From Pseudomonas fluorescens (GTDB lineage: Bacteria > Pseudomonadota > Gammaproteobacteria > Pseudomonadales > Pseudomonadaceae), in the NCBI RefSeq assembly GCF_002022275.1, contig NZ_MSDF01000052.1, forward strand, positions 62,001 through 126,000: 64,000 nt of DNA, in the 5' to 3' direction. A model generated the notes under the pieces. That model was not told the DNA's origin. It searched no databases and saw only the letters and a program-made list of their open reading frames with translations. Numbering within the stretch: position 1 is the stretch's first letter; every line of letters starts with the position of its first letter. Positions 52,863-62,385 of the stretch are shown piece after piece. Made by a program: the position numbers and the translations under genes.

Positions 52863-53768
52863 TCAGGTATCGACGTCCGCCGAGTCGAGATCTTCAATCG
52901 AACGGAGCAGGGCGTCGATGAAAACCCTTACCTTTGTCGAGAGGCTGTGGTGATCGGCGTAAACCGCGTAGACCTCTGCACGCAAAGGCGCGCGTTCGCT
53001 AAAGAGATGCACCAGTTCTCCGCGCGCCACTGCCGGCTTGGCCAGGTAGTCGGGGAGCAACCCGATGCCACCGTCATGTATCAATATTTTTTCAACGATA
53101 TCGGAGTCGAGGGTTTTGACGCGTCCGAGAGTGTCTGTTGCCAACTTGTCTGAAGCGGTGTCTCCGGCAAACCAGGACACTAATCGATCCGCACGACCAA
53201 TCAAGTTGTGACTGAGCAAATCCTTCAGGGTGAGAGGCGTGCCGCATTCACTCAAGTATCGGGGGCTCGCACAGGTCCAAAGCTCAGTTGATCGGATCCG
53301 GCGCGCGACGAGCAGCGAGTCGGCCATGGCACCGATGCGCAGGGTGATATCGAACTCCCCGGAAAGCATGTTTATGCGCTCGTCCGTCGCCACTATCTCT
53401 ACCAGAATGGAGGGATATCGCTTCAGGAAAGACGGCAACATGGGCGCGATGATGCAGCGGCTAAAGGCGCTGGGAGCATTGATCCGCAGTACACCGCTGG
53501 GTACGCCGGCATGATCGACCATCGTACTCATTGCGACTTCGACACGTTCAAGAATCTGCAAGGCTTGTGGATAGAGCAAATGCCCCGCGTCCGTGAGCCG
53601 AAGATGGCGCGACGAGCGCTCCACAAGCGCGGCGCCCGCCATATTTTCCAGGCGCGCCATGGCGCGGCTCACCGAAGACTTCGGGGCTCCCAGGGATTTT
53701 GCGGCGGCCGAGACACTTTTCAGGTCCGCAATGCGGATAAATACGCGCAGATCGTTGATTTCAAACAT
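52863..53768 (-). CDS. LysR-family transcriptional regulator
   Basis: This 301-residue protein starts at MFEINDLRVFIRI; the open frame extends further, but that part lacks LysR features. It has an N-terminal winged helix (5-62, SVSAAAKSLGAPKSSVSRAMARLE) and a substrate-binding domain (about 90-295). It resembles the CrgA/AaeR-type regulators often placed divergently from ene-reductases. It is divergent from the OYE gene with a 139-nt gap, so it most likely regulates the OYE-SDR pair. It is transcribed in the same direction as the giant operon, but 282 nt and a promoter separate them. Confidence 0.87.
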   Translation of the reverse strand: MFEINDLRVFIRIADLKSVSAAAKSLGAPKSSVSRAMARLENMAGAALVERSSRHLRLTDAGHLLYPQALQILERVEVAMSTMVDHAGVPSGVLRINAPSAFSRCIIAPMLPSFLKRYPSILVEIVATDERINMLSGEFDITLRIGAMADSLLVARRIRSTELWTCASPRYLSECGTPLTLKDLLSHNLIGRADRLVSWFAGDTASDKLATDTLGRVKTLDSDIVEKILIHDGGIGLLPDYLAKPAVARGELVHLFSERAPLRAEVYAVYADHHSLSTKVRVFIDALLRSIEDLDSADVDT

Positions 53769-53907
53769 GCGCCAGCGTTCCAAATCTGGAACCCTTTGTC
53801 TACGTTTTCGAGTCTCTTCCTGTTGGGTTTTCGTTGTTAAGGTGAAAGAACACAGTCGCAGGCACCTCGTTGCTGACTGCAAGCCCCCATGAATACAGGA
53901 ATACACC

Positions 53908-55002
53908 TTGAAAATTCTCGAGTCGTATCAGCTTGGCGCTCTGGCGTTGAGTAATCGAGTGGTTATGGCCCCCATGACCCGCAGTCGTGCGCGAGCCGAT
54001 GGCGTTCCCGGTGATCTGGCCGCGCTTTATTACACCCAACGCTCATCGATGGGGTTGATTATCTCTGAGGCAATAAACATTTCCGAAGGGGCCAAAGGTG
54101 TGCCGAATACACCCGGCCTTTACACGATGGACCAGATCGAAGGGTGGTACGAGGTAACCTCTGCGGTGCACGCCCAGGGAGGGCTTATCTATGCGCAACT
54201 CTGGCATACAGGTCGAGCCGGTCATTCAAGCGCTCGCGCAGGTGTGCCGGGTGTCGCGCCCAGTGCGATCCGGATCGAAGGGCAGCAGTCGTTCACCCGT
54301 GATGGGCCGATGGATTTCGAGGTGCCTCATGCACTGACCATCGAGGAGATAAAGACGGTGATAAGCGACTACCGAGTTGCAGCGATGAACGCGCGGATAG
54401 CGGGTTTCGATGGTGTCGAGTTACACGCGGCCTTCGGCTATTTGCCTAATCAATTTTTAGTCGATGCTGCTAACCAGCGTACGGACTCCTACGGTGGCAG
54501 CATTGATAATAGAGTGCGCTTTACGCTGGAGGTGTTGCAGGCGTTGATGGAGGTTTGGGGCGAACGGCGTGTGGGTATCAAACTGTCGCCTTCCAACACC
54601 TATAACGGCATGACTGACAGTGATCCTGAGGCGCTTTATAAACACCTTATTACGGCACTGAACAAGCTCCCTTTGGCGTACCTTCAATTGATGCAGCCGC
54701 TGTTTCCTCTTGATGAGTTTCCTGACTGGCCGAAAGATACCGTGGCCACCTACGCCAGGTTTTTTGCCGGTACGGTCATTGCCAACGGAGGCTATACCCG
54801 GGAAACGGCCGGGGAAGAGATTCAATCTGGACGTACCGACCTCGTAGCGTTCGGCACCCTTGCCCTGGCCAATCCTGATTTGCCTGTGCGATTTGACAGG
54901 GGAGGGCCTTTCAATGAAGCGGACCGGGCCACGCTGTACGCAGGAGGCACAGATAAGGGGTATACGGATTATCCGGCGCTTTCAGCTAAAGGGGATTCAT
55001 GA
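53908..55002 (+). CDS. Old Yellow Enzyme-family ene-reductase
   Basis: This 364-residue FMN-dependent NAD(P)H oxidoreductase reduces activated C=C bonds, for example in enones. It uses a TTG start with AGGA upstream; no in-frame ATG fits. Family features are VVMAPMTRSRA, YAQLWHTGRAGH, the RTDSYGGSIDNR segment, VANGGY-like VIANGGY and AFGTLALANPDLP. The substrate-binding His-x-x-Asn pair of OYE is changed to HAAF (His173, Phe176), which may alter substrate preference. The stop overlaps the next start. The nearest characterised relatives by eye are morphinone reductase and NemA. Confidence 0.88.
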   Translation: MKILESYQLGALALSNRVVMAPMTRSRARADGVPGDLAALYYTQRSSMGLIISEAINISEGAKGVPNTPGLYTMDQIEGWYEVTSAVHAQGGLIYAQLWHTGRAGHSSARAGVPGVAPSAIRIEGQQSFTRDGPMDFEVPHALTIEEIKTVISDYRVAAMNARIAGFDGVELHAAFGYLPNQFLVDAANQRTDSYGGSIDNRVRFTLEVLQALMEVWGERRVGIKLSPSNTYNGMTDSDPEALYKHLITALNKLPLAYLQLMQPLFPLDEFPDWPKDTVATYARFFAGTVIANGGYTRETAGEEIQSGRTDLVAFGTLALANPDLPVRFDRGGPFNEADRATLYAGGTDKGYTDYPALSAKGDS

Positions 55003-55742
55003 TGGGCCGATTGGAAAATAAAGTTGCCGTTGTGACGGGGGCGTCCAAAGGCATCGGTGCAGCGATTGCGGCGTTGTTCGCCGCAGAGGGCGCCTCGGTA
55101 GTGGTGAACTATGCCTCAAGCAAAAGCGACGCTGACAAGGTGGTAGCCGGGATCCTCACTTGCGGTGGCAAGGCCATTGCCGTCAAGGGTGACGTCAGCA
55201 ATGCCGAACATGCCATCGCGATCATTGACGCGGCCGTTGCGGAATTTGGCCGATTGGACATTCTCGTCAATAACGCCGGTATTTATGAGTTCGCACCGCT
55301 GCTGGATATCACCCAAGAGCATTTTCACAAGAGCTTTAATATAAATGTGCTGGGGCCCTTGTTGATGACGCAGGCCGCGGCGAAACACTTGGGTGAGGGA
55401 AGCAGTGTCATTAACATTGGGTCCAACATAACCCATATGAAGCCTCCTGGCTCAGCAGTCTATGCTGCGAGCAAGAGCGCAATCGAAACCATTGGCAGCG
55501 TGTTGGCCAAGGAGCTCGGCGGGCAGAAAATCCGTGTGAATACCCTGAATCCAGGGCCTACCCGTACTGAGGGTACCAGCCAGATCATGACGAATAGCGA
55601 AATGAGCCAGCACATCATCAACGACACACCGCTGGGCAGAATGGGGTTGCCTGGAGACATTGCTTCAGTCGCATTGTTTTTGGCGTCGGACGACTCTGCC
55701 TGGATCACGGGCGACGTGCTGCTTGTCAGTGGCGGGCTGTGA
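54999..55742 (+). CDS. SDR-family oxidoreductase
   Basis: This 247-residue classical SDR has TGASKGIG near 15-22, NNAGIYEF, GSNIT with the catalytic serine position, and YAASKSAIE (Tyr-x-x-x-Lys). The ending ITGDVLLVSGGL matches the FabG-like group. Two start codons are adjacent (54999 and 55002); the first overlaps the OYE stop. It probably works with the ene-reductase on the same carbonyl compound, oxidising or reducing the alcohol/ketone (inference). Confidence 0.87.
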   Translation: MMGRLENKVAVVTGASKGIGAAIAALFAAEGASVVVNYASSKSDADKVVAGILTCGGKAIAVKGDVSNAEHAIAIIDAAVAEFGRLDILVNNAGIYEFAPLLDITQEHFHKSFNINVLGPLLMTQAAAKHLGEGSSVINIGSNITHMKPPGSAVYAASKSAIETIGSVLAKELGGQKIRVNTLNPGPTRTEGTSQIMTNSEMSQHIINDTPLGRMGLPGDIASVALFLASDDSAWITGDVLLVSGGL

Positions 55743-56128
55743 GGCAAGTACGTGCATTTAGTCAGGCGCACGGAAGTTAAGCCTGACTGATCACCCAGTC
55801 CAATCGCCATGGTGCTGATGCACATGGCGATTGGACAAACCCACCATGCCTTCTCCCTGCACCACAGGGGTGCGCTGCACCATTGAAACGCGCGATAAGT
55901 CGGTTGCCCATAGAATTTGCCGGTCGTAAAGGCAATGCCTTGCACCGCGCGCCGATTCACACGAATCAAAGAATGAATCAGGCCAATCGAATTTGGGTGG
56001 CAGGCGACTGAGCGCGTGCCACCTGCGCCAATACATGCGCTGCGAATAATGGTTCATTTGAATCACTCGAATTTTTTCTGGCACAGCTGTTGCAATTTCA
56101 CCTGCATCTTCCGCAGTCATTCGTGGTT
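55743..56128. other. Intergenic region with strong inverted repeats
   Basis: This 386-nt gap has no supported gene. It holds AGTCAGGC/GCCTGACT (55760-55788), a 14-nt stem at 55798-55836, and GGTGGCA/TGCCACC (55996-56023). The last part is rich in GAAT/GATTC repeats just before the RpiR gene and may contain operators. Confidence 0.5.
55760..55836 (+). terminator. Double hairpin after the SDR gene
   Basis: The first stem has 8 bp (55760-55767 with 55781-55788). The second has a perfect 14-bp stem, GTCCAATCGCCATG pairing with CATGGCGATTGGAC around an 11-nt loop. No T run follows, so the hairpins may act as RNA stabilisers or as a Rho-type end. Confidence 0.5.
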
Positions 56129-57010
56129 ATGCCGATGGACCGTGAGCGTCTTTGCGCACAGCTGAAACAGCAGTTCGACACCTTCCCCCGGCAGGAGCGC
56201 GCTGCCGCCAGTTTCATTCTGGATAACCCGCACGAGGTCGCGGTGATGTCCATGCGCGATCTTTCGCGCCTGGCCAATGTGCCGCCTTCGACCATGACCC
56301 GTCTGGCCAAACGAGTGGGCATGGCCGGGTATGACGAGCTGCGCGAAGTGTTCATCGATTCATTGCGCGGGCACAACAGCGCCTATGGTTCCCGGGCCCA
56401 CGACCTGGTGGAACTCAAGCAACGTGTGGGCGCGCACCGGGTGATTGAGGACATGGCCAACAACGCCATCGAACAGATTCAGTTGATGTGCAGCCAGGAC
56501 AACCTCGAATCGATTTCCCGTGCGGTGGCTCTGCTGGCGGGTGCCCGTCAGGTCTATTGCCTGGGCATGCGCTCATCGTTCGGCGTGGCGTTTCAGTTCT
56601 CCCACGTGGCCTCGTATTTCGCGAAGAACGTGCGTCTGGTTGAAGGGGCCGGCGAAAGCGGCGTGATGTCGATCATCAACCAGACCAGCCCGAAGGATGT
56701 GGCGCTGGTGTGCAGTTTGCCGCGCTATTCGCGGCGCCTGATCACCTTGACCAATTACCTGCACCAGCAGGGCGTGCGCGTCATCGCCATCACCGACAGT
56801 GTCACGTCGCCCACCGCCCGGTTGGCGGCGGCAACCATCATTGTGAAAAACCAGACACCGTCCTTCTACGACACCATCGTGCCGGCCATGTTGGTCAGCG
56901 AAATCCTGGTGGCGTTGATGTCGGCCAGCTCCAGCCAGAACACCGAAGCCTCGGTCACCCACACCGAAGAACAACTGCTGAGCCTCGGTGAGTGGTGGGA
57001 CCTTGGGTGA
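56129..57010 (+). CDS. RpiR-family transcriptional regulator
   Basis: This 293-residue protein has an N-terminal HTH_6 domain (about 1-78, with MSMRDLSRLANVPPSTMTRLAKRVGMAGYDELR) and a C-terminal SIS domain (about 125-260, with VYCLGMRSSFGVAFQFSH). SIS domains usually sense phosphosugars or related metabolites. ATG 56129 and 56135 are both possible. It is transcribed in the same direction as the importer operon, which starts 66 nt downstream, and it most likely controls it. Confidence 0.87.
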   Translation: MPMDRERLCAQLKQQFDTFPRQERAAASFILDNPHEVAVMSMRDLSRLANVPPSTMTRLAKRVGMAGYDELREVFIDSLRGHNSAYGSRAHDLVELKQRVGAHRVIEDMANNAIEQIQLMCSQDNLESISRAVALLAGARQVYCLGMRSSFGVAFQFSHVASYFAKNVRLVEGAGESGVMSIINQTSPKDVALVCSLPRYSRRLITLTNYLHQQGVRVIAITDSVTSPTARLAAATIIVKNQTPSFYDTIVPAMLVSEILVALMSASSSQNTEASVTHTEEQLLSLGEWWDLG

Positions 57011-57076
57011 ACGGTTGATCGCCTTAACCCGCCGCTGTTTTCGAATCCTGAGCCATTTAATCCTTGGAGCACCCGC

Positions 57077-57877
57077 ATGAACCTGAACCCGCGCCAGCCG
57101 TTTAAGACAACCCTCCTCGTGACCGCCCTCTGCGCAGTGTTCTCCAGCCCGTTTGTACAGGCCGGGGATGCGCTAAAGCACATTCTTGACAGCAAAGAGC
57201 TGCGCGTGGCCGTGCCGGTGGACTACCCGCCGTACGGATACGTGGGCCCCGACATGATGCCCCAGGGCCTGGATATCGACGTCGCCAACCTGATGGCGGA
57301 CAAGCTGGGAGTGAAACTTGAGCTGGTGCCTGTCACCGCGCCTAACCGGGTGGCCTATATCCAGTCGGGCAAGGCCGATTTCACCATCTCGTCGTTGGGC
57401 AAGACCCCCGAGCGCGAGAAGGTGATCGACTACAGCATCGCCTACTCGCCGTTCTTCGACGCGGTGTTTGGTGCCACTGGATTACCGGTCAAGTCCCTGG
57501 CCGACATGGCCGGCAAATCGGTGTCGGTTACCCGCGGCTCGATGCAGGACCGCGAGCTGACCGACACCGCGCCACTGGCCGTGGCCAAGCGTTTTGAGGA
57601 CAACAACAGCACCATTTCTGCGTTCATGTCGGGCCAGACCCAAATGGTTGCCATCGGCACCACGGTCGCGGCCTCCCTCAAGCAGAAAAACCCGAAACTG
57701 GACATCGCGCTCAAAGTGGTGCTGTCCAACTCGCCGAACTACATCGGCATGAACAAGGACCAGCCCGAGTTGCGGGCCAAGGTCAACGAGATCATTCGGG
57801 CGGCGAAGGCCGACGGGACACTGGACGCGATTTCGCAAAAATGGCTGGGAGCCCCGGCCGGTGAGCTTCCAGAGTAA
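57077..57877 (+). CDS. Polar amino-acid-type ABC substrate-binding protein
   Basis: This 266-residue periplasmic protein has a signal peptide ending at FVQA-GD and a ribosome site TTGGAG. The SBP_bac_3 pattern is clear: ELRVAVPVDYPPYGYVGPDMMPQGLDIDVA, then RVAYIQSGKADFTISSLGKTPER. It binds a small amino or guanidino compound and feeds the permeases encoded downstream. It begins the seven-gene operon. The substrate is inferred only from the ureohydrolase in the same operon. Confidence 0.88.
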   Translation: MNLNPRQPFKTTLLVTALCAVFSSPFVQAGDALKHILDSKELRVAVPVDYPPYGYVGPDMMPQGLDIDVANLMADKLGVKLELVPVTAPNRVAYIQSGKADFTISSLGKTPEREKVIDYSIAYSPFFDAVFGATGLPVKSLADMAGKSVSVTRGSMQDRELTDTAPLAVAKRFEDNNSTISAFMSGQTQMVAIGTTVAASLKQKNPKLDIALKVVLSNSPNYIGMNKDQPELRAKVNEIIRAAKADGTLDAISQKWLGAPAGELPE

Positions 57878-57879
57878 CC

Positions 57880-59265
57880 ATGAGCGACGTGACCCCAACC
57901 CTCGTTGCGCTCTCGCGCTGGAGCTCGAGCGTGCGCCTGGAGCAGGTTCCGCTGGCGGCGCAGCACGCCGCCAAGCGCTGCATGATCGATACGCTCGGGG
58001 TCATGCTGGCGGGCAGTCACAGTGACGTCGCCAACCAGGCGCGATCCATCAGCCTCGCCGTCAGCGCCGCCGGGCATTCAGCGTTGCCGGGGCATGCCGA
58101 ATGCCTCAGCGCACCGGCAGCGGCCTTCGTCAACGCGACGGCCGGGCATGCGCTGGATTTTGACGACAACTGCTACCCGGGCGTCGTCCATGGCTCGGTG
58201 GTGATCATGCCGGCGGCCTTGGCCGTGACGCAGATGCGTGACCTGGACGGCGCAGCATTGCTGACGGCGTTCGTGGTGGGGGCCGAGTGTGAGTACGCAC
58301 TGGCCAAGGCGTTGACGCGGCAACTCTATGAACGTCGCTGGTGGACCACCGGGTTGCTCGGCGTGGTGGGGGCCTGCGCGGCGGCATGCCATGCCCTCGG
58401 GCTTGACGCCGTACGCACGGCTTCAGCGCTGGGGATTGCACTCTCCAGTACGGCCGCCACGAAGGCCTGTTTTGGTACCGACGCCAAGGCCCTGATGGCC
58501 GGGCGCACCAGCGAGGCGGGCGTGATCGCGGCGTTGCTGGCGGAGCAGGGCAGTCGCGGGCCGGTGGATATCGTCGAACATGCCAATGGCCTGGCGGCGA
58601 TGTTCAACGCGGGCGTACTCAAGGCGTTGCCTCTGCCGGGGGCGCACTGGAACCTGCTGGATCCGGGCGTCGACATCAAGCGCATCCCGCTTTGCCTGTC
58701 ATCCCATGCGGCCGTGGATGCCTTGAAGGACCTGCTCGGGAGCGGCGCGGTAGCGCTTACGGACATCGCCGAAATCATCTGCGACGTCCCGCCCATTGTG
58801 ATTCAGAACCTGACCCACAACTCGCCCACCCAGCGCCAGCAAGCGCAATTCAGCATGCCCTTCGCCATGGCCAGCACGTGCCTGCTGGGGGACATCACCC
58901 TCGCGGCGCTGACGCCGAAAATCATCAACCGCCCGGACATGCAACGCCTGATGCAGCGGGTGCGCTTGCACAGCAGCGATCGCTGGAGCACTGAGCGGCT
59001 GGATCAGGCCCCGGAAGGCGCATGGGTCAAGGTTGTGCGCACTGACGGTGGCAGCGTTGAAGGGTTTTGCGCACGGCCCCTGGGCTCGGCAGTCAACCCG
59101 CTGTCCCGGGCCCAACTGCACGACAAGTTCATGGCCTGCGCCACACCGCGAATGCCCGCCGCTCAGGCGCAGGCATTGCTTGAATATCTGGAACAGCTGG
59201 AGCGTATCCCCAGGGTTCGCTGCCTCCTGCCTTACTCACATGCGCTGGAGCAGACCGACTCATGA
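57880..59265 (+). CDS. MmgE/PrpD-family protein
   Basis: This 461-residue cytoplasmic protein matches the MmgE/PrpD family (2-methylcitrate dehydratase, cis-aconitate decarboxylase and relatives): CMIDTLGVMLAGS near 30-42, NATAGHALDFDDN near 84-96, and the KACFGTDAKALMAGRTSEAG segment. It starts 2 nt after the binding-protein stop and overlaps the permease by 4 nt, so it belongs to the transport operon. Its substrate is unknown; this enzyme family is not usually embedded in amino-acid importers. Confidence 0.83.
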   Translation: MSDVTPTLVALSRWSSSVRLEQVPLAAQHAAKRCMIDTLGVMLAGSHSDVANQARSISLAVSAAGHSALPGHAECLSAPAAAFVNATAGHALDFDDNCYPGVVHGSVVIMPAALAVTQMRDLDGAALLTAFVVGAECEYALAKALTRQLYERRWWTTGLLGVVGACAAACHALGLDAVRTASALGIALSSTAATKACFGTDAKALMAGRTSEAGVIAALLAEQGSRGPVDIVEHANGLAAMFNAGVLKALPLPGAHWNLLDPGVDIKRIPLCLSSHAAVDALKDLLGSGAVALTDIAEIICDVPPIVIQNLTHNSPTQRQQAQFSMPFAMASTCLLGDITLAALTPKIINRPDMQRLMQRVRLHSSDRWSTERLDQAPEGAWVKVVRTDGGSVEGFCARPLGSAVNPLSRAQLHDKFMACATPRMPAAQAQALLEYLEQLERIPRVRCLLPYSHALEQTDS

Positions 59266-59918
59266 CACTGGATTTTTCTGTGGTACTGACGCAATGGCCG
59301 TTGTTGCTGAACGGGTTGCTGTTGACGGTGTGCCTCACGCTGTTGTCGGCGGTGTTTGGCACCGCGCTCGGCATCGCCTGCGGGCTGGTGCGCAGCAAAG
59401 GGCCTGGGTGGGCGCGCTGGACAGTGGGGCTGTACGTCGAGCTGATCCGCAATACCCCATTCATCATTCAGTTGTTCTTCATCTTCTTCGGGCTGCCGGC
59501 CCTGGGGCTGAAAATGACCGCACTGACCGCCGCGATCCTGGCCAACGTGATCAACCTCGCGGCCTATGTCAGCGAGATCGCGCGCTCGGGCATCGAGGCC
59601 ACGCCGGATGGGCAGATCGAAGCGGCCCAAAGCCTGGCGCTGGACCGCTGGCAGATTTTCTCCCGGGTGATCCTGCCGCCGGCACTCAAGCGCGTGTGGC
59701 CGGCGCTGGTGGGCCAGATGGTGATCATCATGCTCGGCTCGGCGGTGTGCAGCCAGATCTCCACCGAAGAGCTGACCTACGCCGCCAACCAGATCGCCAG
59801 CAACTCGTTCCGCAATTTCGAAACCTACATCGTGGTCGCGGGCTTGTACCTACTGCTGGCCATCGCCTTGCGCCGCCTGCTGAACTGGGTCGGTCCGCGC
59901 TTTATCTTCGGTCGCTGA
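59262..59918 (+). CDS. ABC transporter permease 1
   Basis: This 218-residue membrane protein of the HisM/GlnP type has about five helices. The EAA loop reads IEAAQSLALDRWQIFSRVILPPALKRVWPAL (near 120-150). It overlaps the PrpD-type gene (ATGA) and precedes a second permease by 10 nt; the two form a heterodimeric channel. Confidence 0.88.
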   Translation: MTLDFSVVLTQWPLLLNGLLLTVCLTLLSAVFGTALGIACGLVRSKGPGWARWTVGLYVELIRNTPFIIQLFFIFFGLPALGLKMTALTAAILANVINLAAYVSEIARSGIEATPDGQIEAAQSLALDRWQIFSRVILPPALKRVWPALVGQMVIIMLGSAVCSQISTEELTYAANQIASNSFRNFETYIVVAGLYLLLAIALRRLLNWVGPRFIFGR

Positions 59919-59928
59919 GGGAAAACCC

Positions 59929-60573
59929 ATGTTCGAGTTCTCTGCCTGGGATATCGCCCGCAACCTGTTGTTGGCCATGCGCTGGACCATCGGCCTGTCG
60001 CTGATCGCGTTCATCGGTGGCGGGGTGGTGGGCGCGCTGCTGGTGGTCATGCGCCTGACCGGCAACCGCCTGGTGCGCGGGCTGGTGATGCTGTACGTGC
60101 AACTGTTCCAGGGCACGCCGCTGCTGTTGCAATTGTTCCTGGTGTATTTCGGCCTCGCCATGTTCGGGGTCAGGACCACGCCGTTGGTGGCCGCGTCGGT
60201 GTGCCTGACCCTGTATGCCAGCGCCTACCTCACCGAGATCTGGCGGGGCAGCGTCGAGTCGGTGCACCTCGGCCAGTGGGAAGCCTCCGCCAGCCTGGCG
60301 CTTAGTTTCAGCGAACAGATGCGTTACGTGATTCTGCCCCAGGCGATGCGCGCCGGCATCGCACCCACCGTCGGCTTCATGGTGCAGGTGGTCAAGGCCA
60401 CGGCGCTGACCTCGGTCATCGGCTTCGTCGAAATGACCCGCGCCGGGCAGATCATCACCAACGCCACGTTCCAACCCTTCGTCATCTATGGCTCGGTCGC
60501 GCTGATGTACTTCGCGCTGTGCTTTCCGCTGTCGTGGTACAGCCGCGTACTTGAACAGAAACTTCGCCGATAG
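59929..60573 (+). CDS. ABC transporter permease 2
   Basis: This 214-residue membrane protein is the second HisQ/M-type permease. Its EAA loop reads WEASASLALSFSEQMRYVILPQAMRAGIAPTVG (near 120-150). It starts after a GAGGG ribosome site and is followed 12 nt later by the ATPase gene. It would pair with the first permease. Confidence 0.88.
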   Translation: MFEFSAWDIARNLLLAMRWTIGLSLIAFIGGGVVGALLVVMRLTGNRLVRGLVMLYVQLFQGTPLLLQLFLVYFGLAMFGVRTTPLVAASVCLTLYASAYLTEIWRGSVESVHLGQWEASASLALSFSEQMRYVILPQAMRAGIAPTVGFMVQVVKATALTSVIGFVEMTRAGQIITNATFQPFVIYGSVALMYFALCFPLSWYSRVLEQKLRR

Positions 60574-60585
60574 GGGCCTGCCGAT

Positions 60586-61353
60586 ATGAATCCCTCCCAC
60601 ACCCATGATCCCAGGGCCGACTTTGCGCTGGTGGACATCCGCGGCCTGCGCAAACGCTTTGGCAACAACGAAGTGCTCAAGGGCGTTGACCTGCAGATCG
60701 CCCGCAAGGAAGTGGTCTGCATCATCGGCAAGAGCGGTTCGGGCAAGAGCACGCTGCTGCGCTGCCTGAACGGGCTTGAAGCCTTCCAGGAAGGCAGCGT
60801 TGTGGTCGATGGCCAGCCGATCCGTCACGACGACCGCCAGGCCATGCGCGAACTGCGCCAGAACGTCGGGATGATTTTCCAGGGGTTCAACCTGTTCCCG
60901 CACCTGAGTGCCGGGCAGAACGTGATGCTCGCCCCGCGTCTGGTGCAAAAAGCCTCCCGTGCCGGCGCCGAACAACAGGCGCGCAAACTGCTCGACCGCG
61001 TAGGGCTGGGCGACCGGTTTGATGCCTTCCCCGACCAGCTTTCCGGAGGCCAGCAACAGCGCGTGGCGATCGCCCGCTCCCTGGCGATGAACCCTCATGT
61101 CTTGCTCTGCGACGAGATCACCTCAGCCCTCGACCCCGAGCTGGTTGGCGAGGTGCTGAGCGTCGTCGAAGGCCTCGCGGAGGAGGGCATGACGTTGATC
61201 ATGGTCACCCACGAAATGGCCTTTGCACGCCGGGTCAGTGACCGGGTGATTTTCATGCATCAGGGCCTCGCGCATGAAGCCGGCGACCCCGAGACCCTGT
61301 TCACCGCCCCGAAAACCGCTGAGTTGCGACGGTTCCTGTCCATGGACGTTTGA
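60586..61353 (+). CDS. ABC transporter ATP-binding protein, GlnQ type
   Basis: This 255-residue ATPase powers the importer. Walker A is GKSGSGKST (48-56), the Q-loop is FQGFNLFPHL, the signature is LSGGQQQRVAIARSL, Walker B is VLLCDEITSALDPE, and the H-loop is VTHEM. The length and motif order match polar amino-acid ATPases. Confidence 0.92.
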   Translation: MNPSHTHDPRADFALVDIRGLRKRFGNNEVLKGVDLQIARKEVVCIIGKSGSGKSTLLRCLNGLEAFQEGSVVVDGQPIRHDDRQAMRELRQNVGMIFQGFNLFPHLSAGQNVMLAPRLVQKASRAGAEQQARKLLDRVGLGDRFDAFPDQLSGGQQQRVAIARSLAMNPHVLLCDEITSALDPELVGEVLSVVEGLAEEGMTLIMVTHEMAFARRVSDRVIFMHQGLAHEAGDPETLFTAPKTAELRRFLSMDV

Positions 61354-61415
61354 CCGCCCAGCCCTTTATTTCACGCATTCATCCCTCCTTCCCACTGCCC
61401 GTTCAGGAGACACCC

Positions 61416-62381
61416 ATGGATTTCCCATTGACCGTACCGCCGTCGAAAAAACACCAGAGCTTTCTGTGGTCGCCCATCTGCACCGACCTCGACCAGCTCG
61501 ACGCTCACGTCGCGATTATCGGCATGCCCTTCGGCAAAGCCTACGTGGCCGAGCACATCACCAATGACCAAAGCCGCGCGCCGGACGCCATTCGCGCCAT
61601 GAGCGACCGCATCTGTCGTGCGTTGCACCATTACGACTTCGACGTGGGTGGCCCGATCTACGACAACCGTGCGTTGAAAGTCGTCGACTGCGGCAACGTG
61701 CCCGCCGACCCGAGCGACCTCAGCAGCCACGGCCTGCGGGCCGAGCAGGCGGTGCGCAAGATTCTCGACGCGGGCGCCATGCCGATTGTGCTGGGCGGCG
61801 ATCACAGCATCCCGATCCCGATTCTGCGCGCCTATGAGGGCCGCGGGCCGATCACCCTCATCCACATCGACGCGCACCTCGATTGGCGTGATGAAATCAA
61901 CGGCGTGCGCGATGGCCTGTCCAGCCCGATCCGCCGCGCCTCGGAGATGGAACACATCGGCGAAATCTTCCAGATCGGCCTGCGCGCCCAGGGCAGCGGC
62001 CGGCCGACGGATTTCCAGGCAGCGGTGGACTATGGCGCGCACCTGATCACCGCCTATGAGGTGCATGACAACGGCATGCAGTCAGTGCTCGACCGCATTC
62101 CCGACAACGGCAACTACTACCTGACCATTGATGCCGACGGCCTCGACCCGTCGATCATGCCCGGCGTTGCCGGCCCGGCGCTCGGGGGCATTACCTACGT
62201 GCAGATGCGCAAGCTGATTCATGGCCTGGTCAACAAGGGCAAAGTCGTGGGCATGGACATTGTCGAAATCACCCCGACGACCGACGTCAACAACATCAGT
62301 TGCATCACCGCAGGCCGGCTGATCGTGAACCTGATTGGCGCCGCCGTGCGCGCAGACTATTTCGACGCGCCACCGCTGTAA
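61416..62381 (+). CDS. Ureohydrolase, agmatinase/guanidino-acid hydrolase type
   Basis: This 321-residue enzyme starts at MDFPLTVPPS after CAGGAG. The dinuclear manganese ligands of the arginase/agmatinase family are visible: GGDHS (His130), IDAHLD (Asp152, His154, Asp156) and IDADGLDPS (Asp239, Asp241). It should split a guanidino compound into urea and an amine. The exact substrate (agmatine, guanidinobutyrate, guanidinopropionate or similar) cannot be decided. It is the catabolic enzyme of the importer operon, and a terminator hairpin follows it. Confidence 0.85.
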   Translation: MDFPLTVPPSKKHQSFLWSPICTDLDQLDAHVAIIGMPFGKAYVAEHITNDQSRAPDAIRAMSDRICRALHHYDFDVGGPIYDNRALKVVDCGNVPADPSDLSSHGLRAEQAVRKILDAGAMPIVLGGDHSIPIPILRAYEGRGPITLIHIDAHLDWRDEINGVRDGLSSPIRRASEMEHIGEIFQIGLRAQGSGRPTDFQAAVDYGAHLITAYEVHDNGMQSVLDRIPDNGNYYLTIDADGLDPSIMPGVAGPALGGITYVQMRKLIHGLVNKGKVVGMDIVEITPTTDVNNISCITAGRLIVNLIGAAVRADYFDAPPL

Positions 62382-62385
62382 TTAC

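Noticed and set aside
55791..56120. 109-codon minus-strand frame between the SDR and RpiR genes
   Set aside because: It runs through the perfect hairpin, lacks a ribosome site and shows no protein-like pattern.
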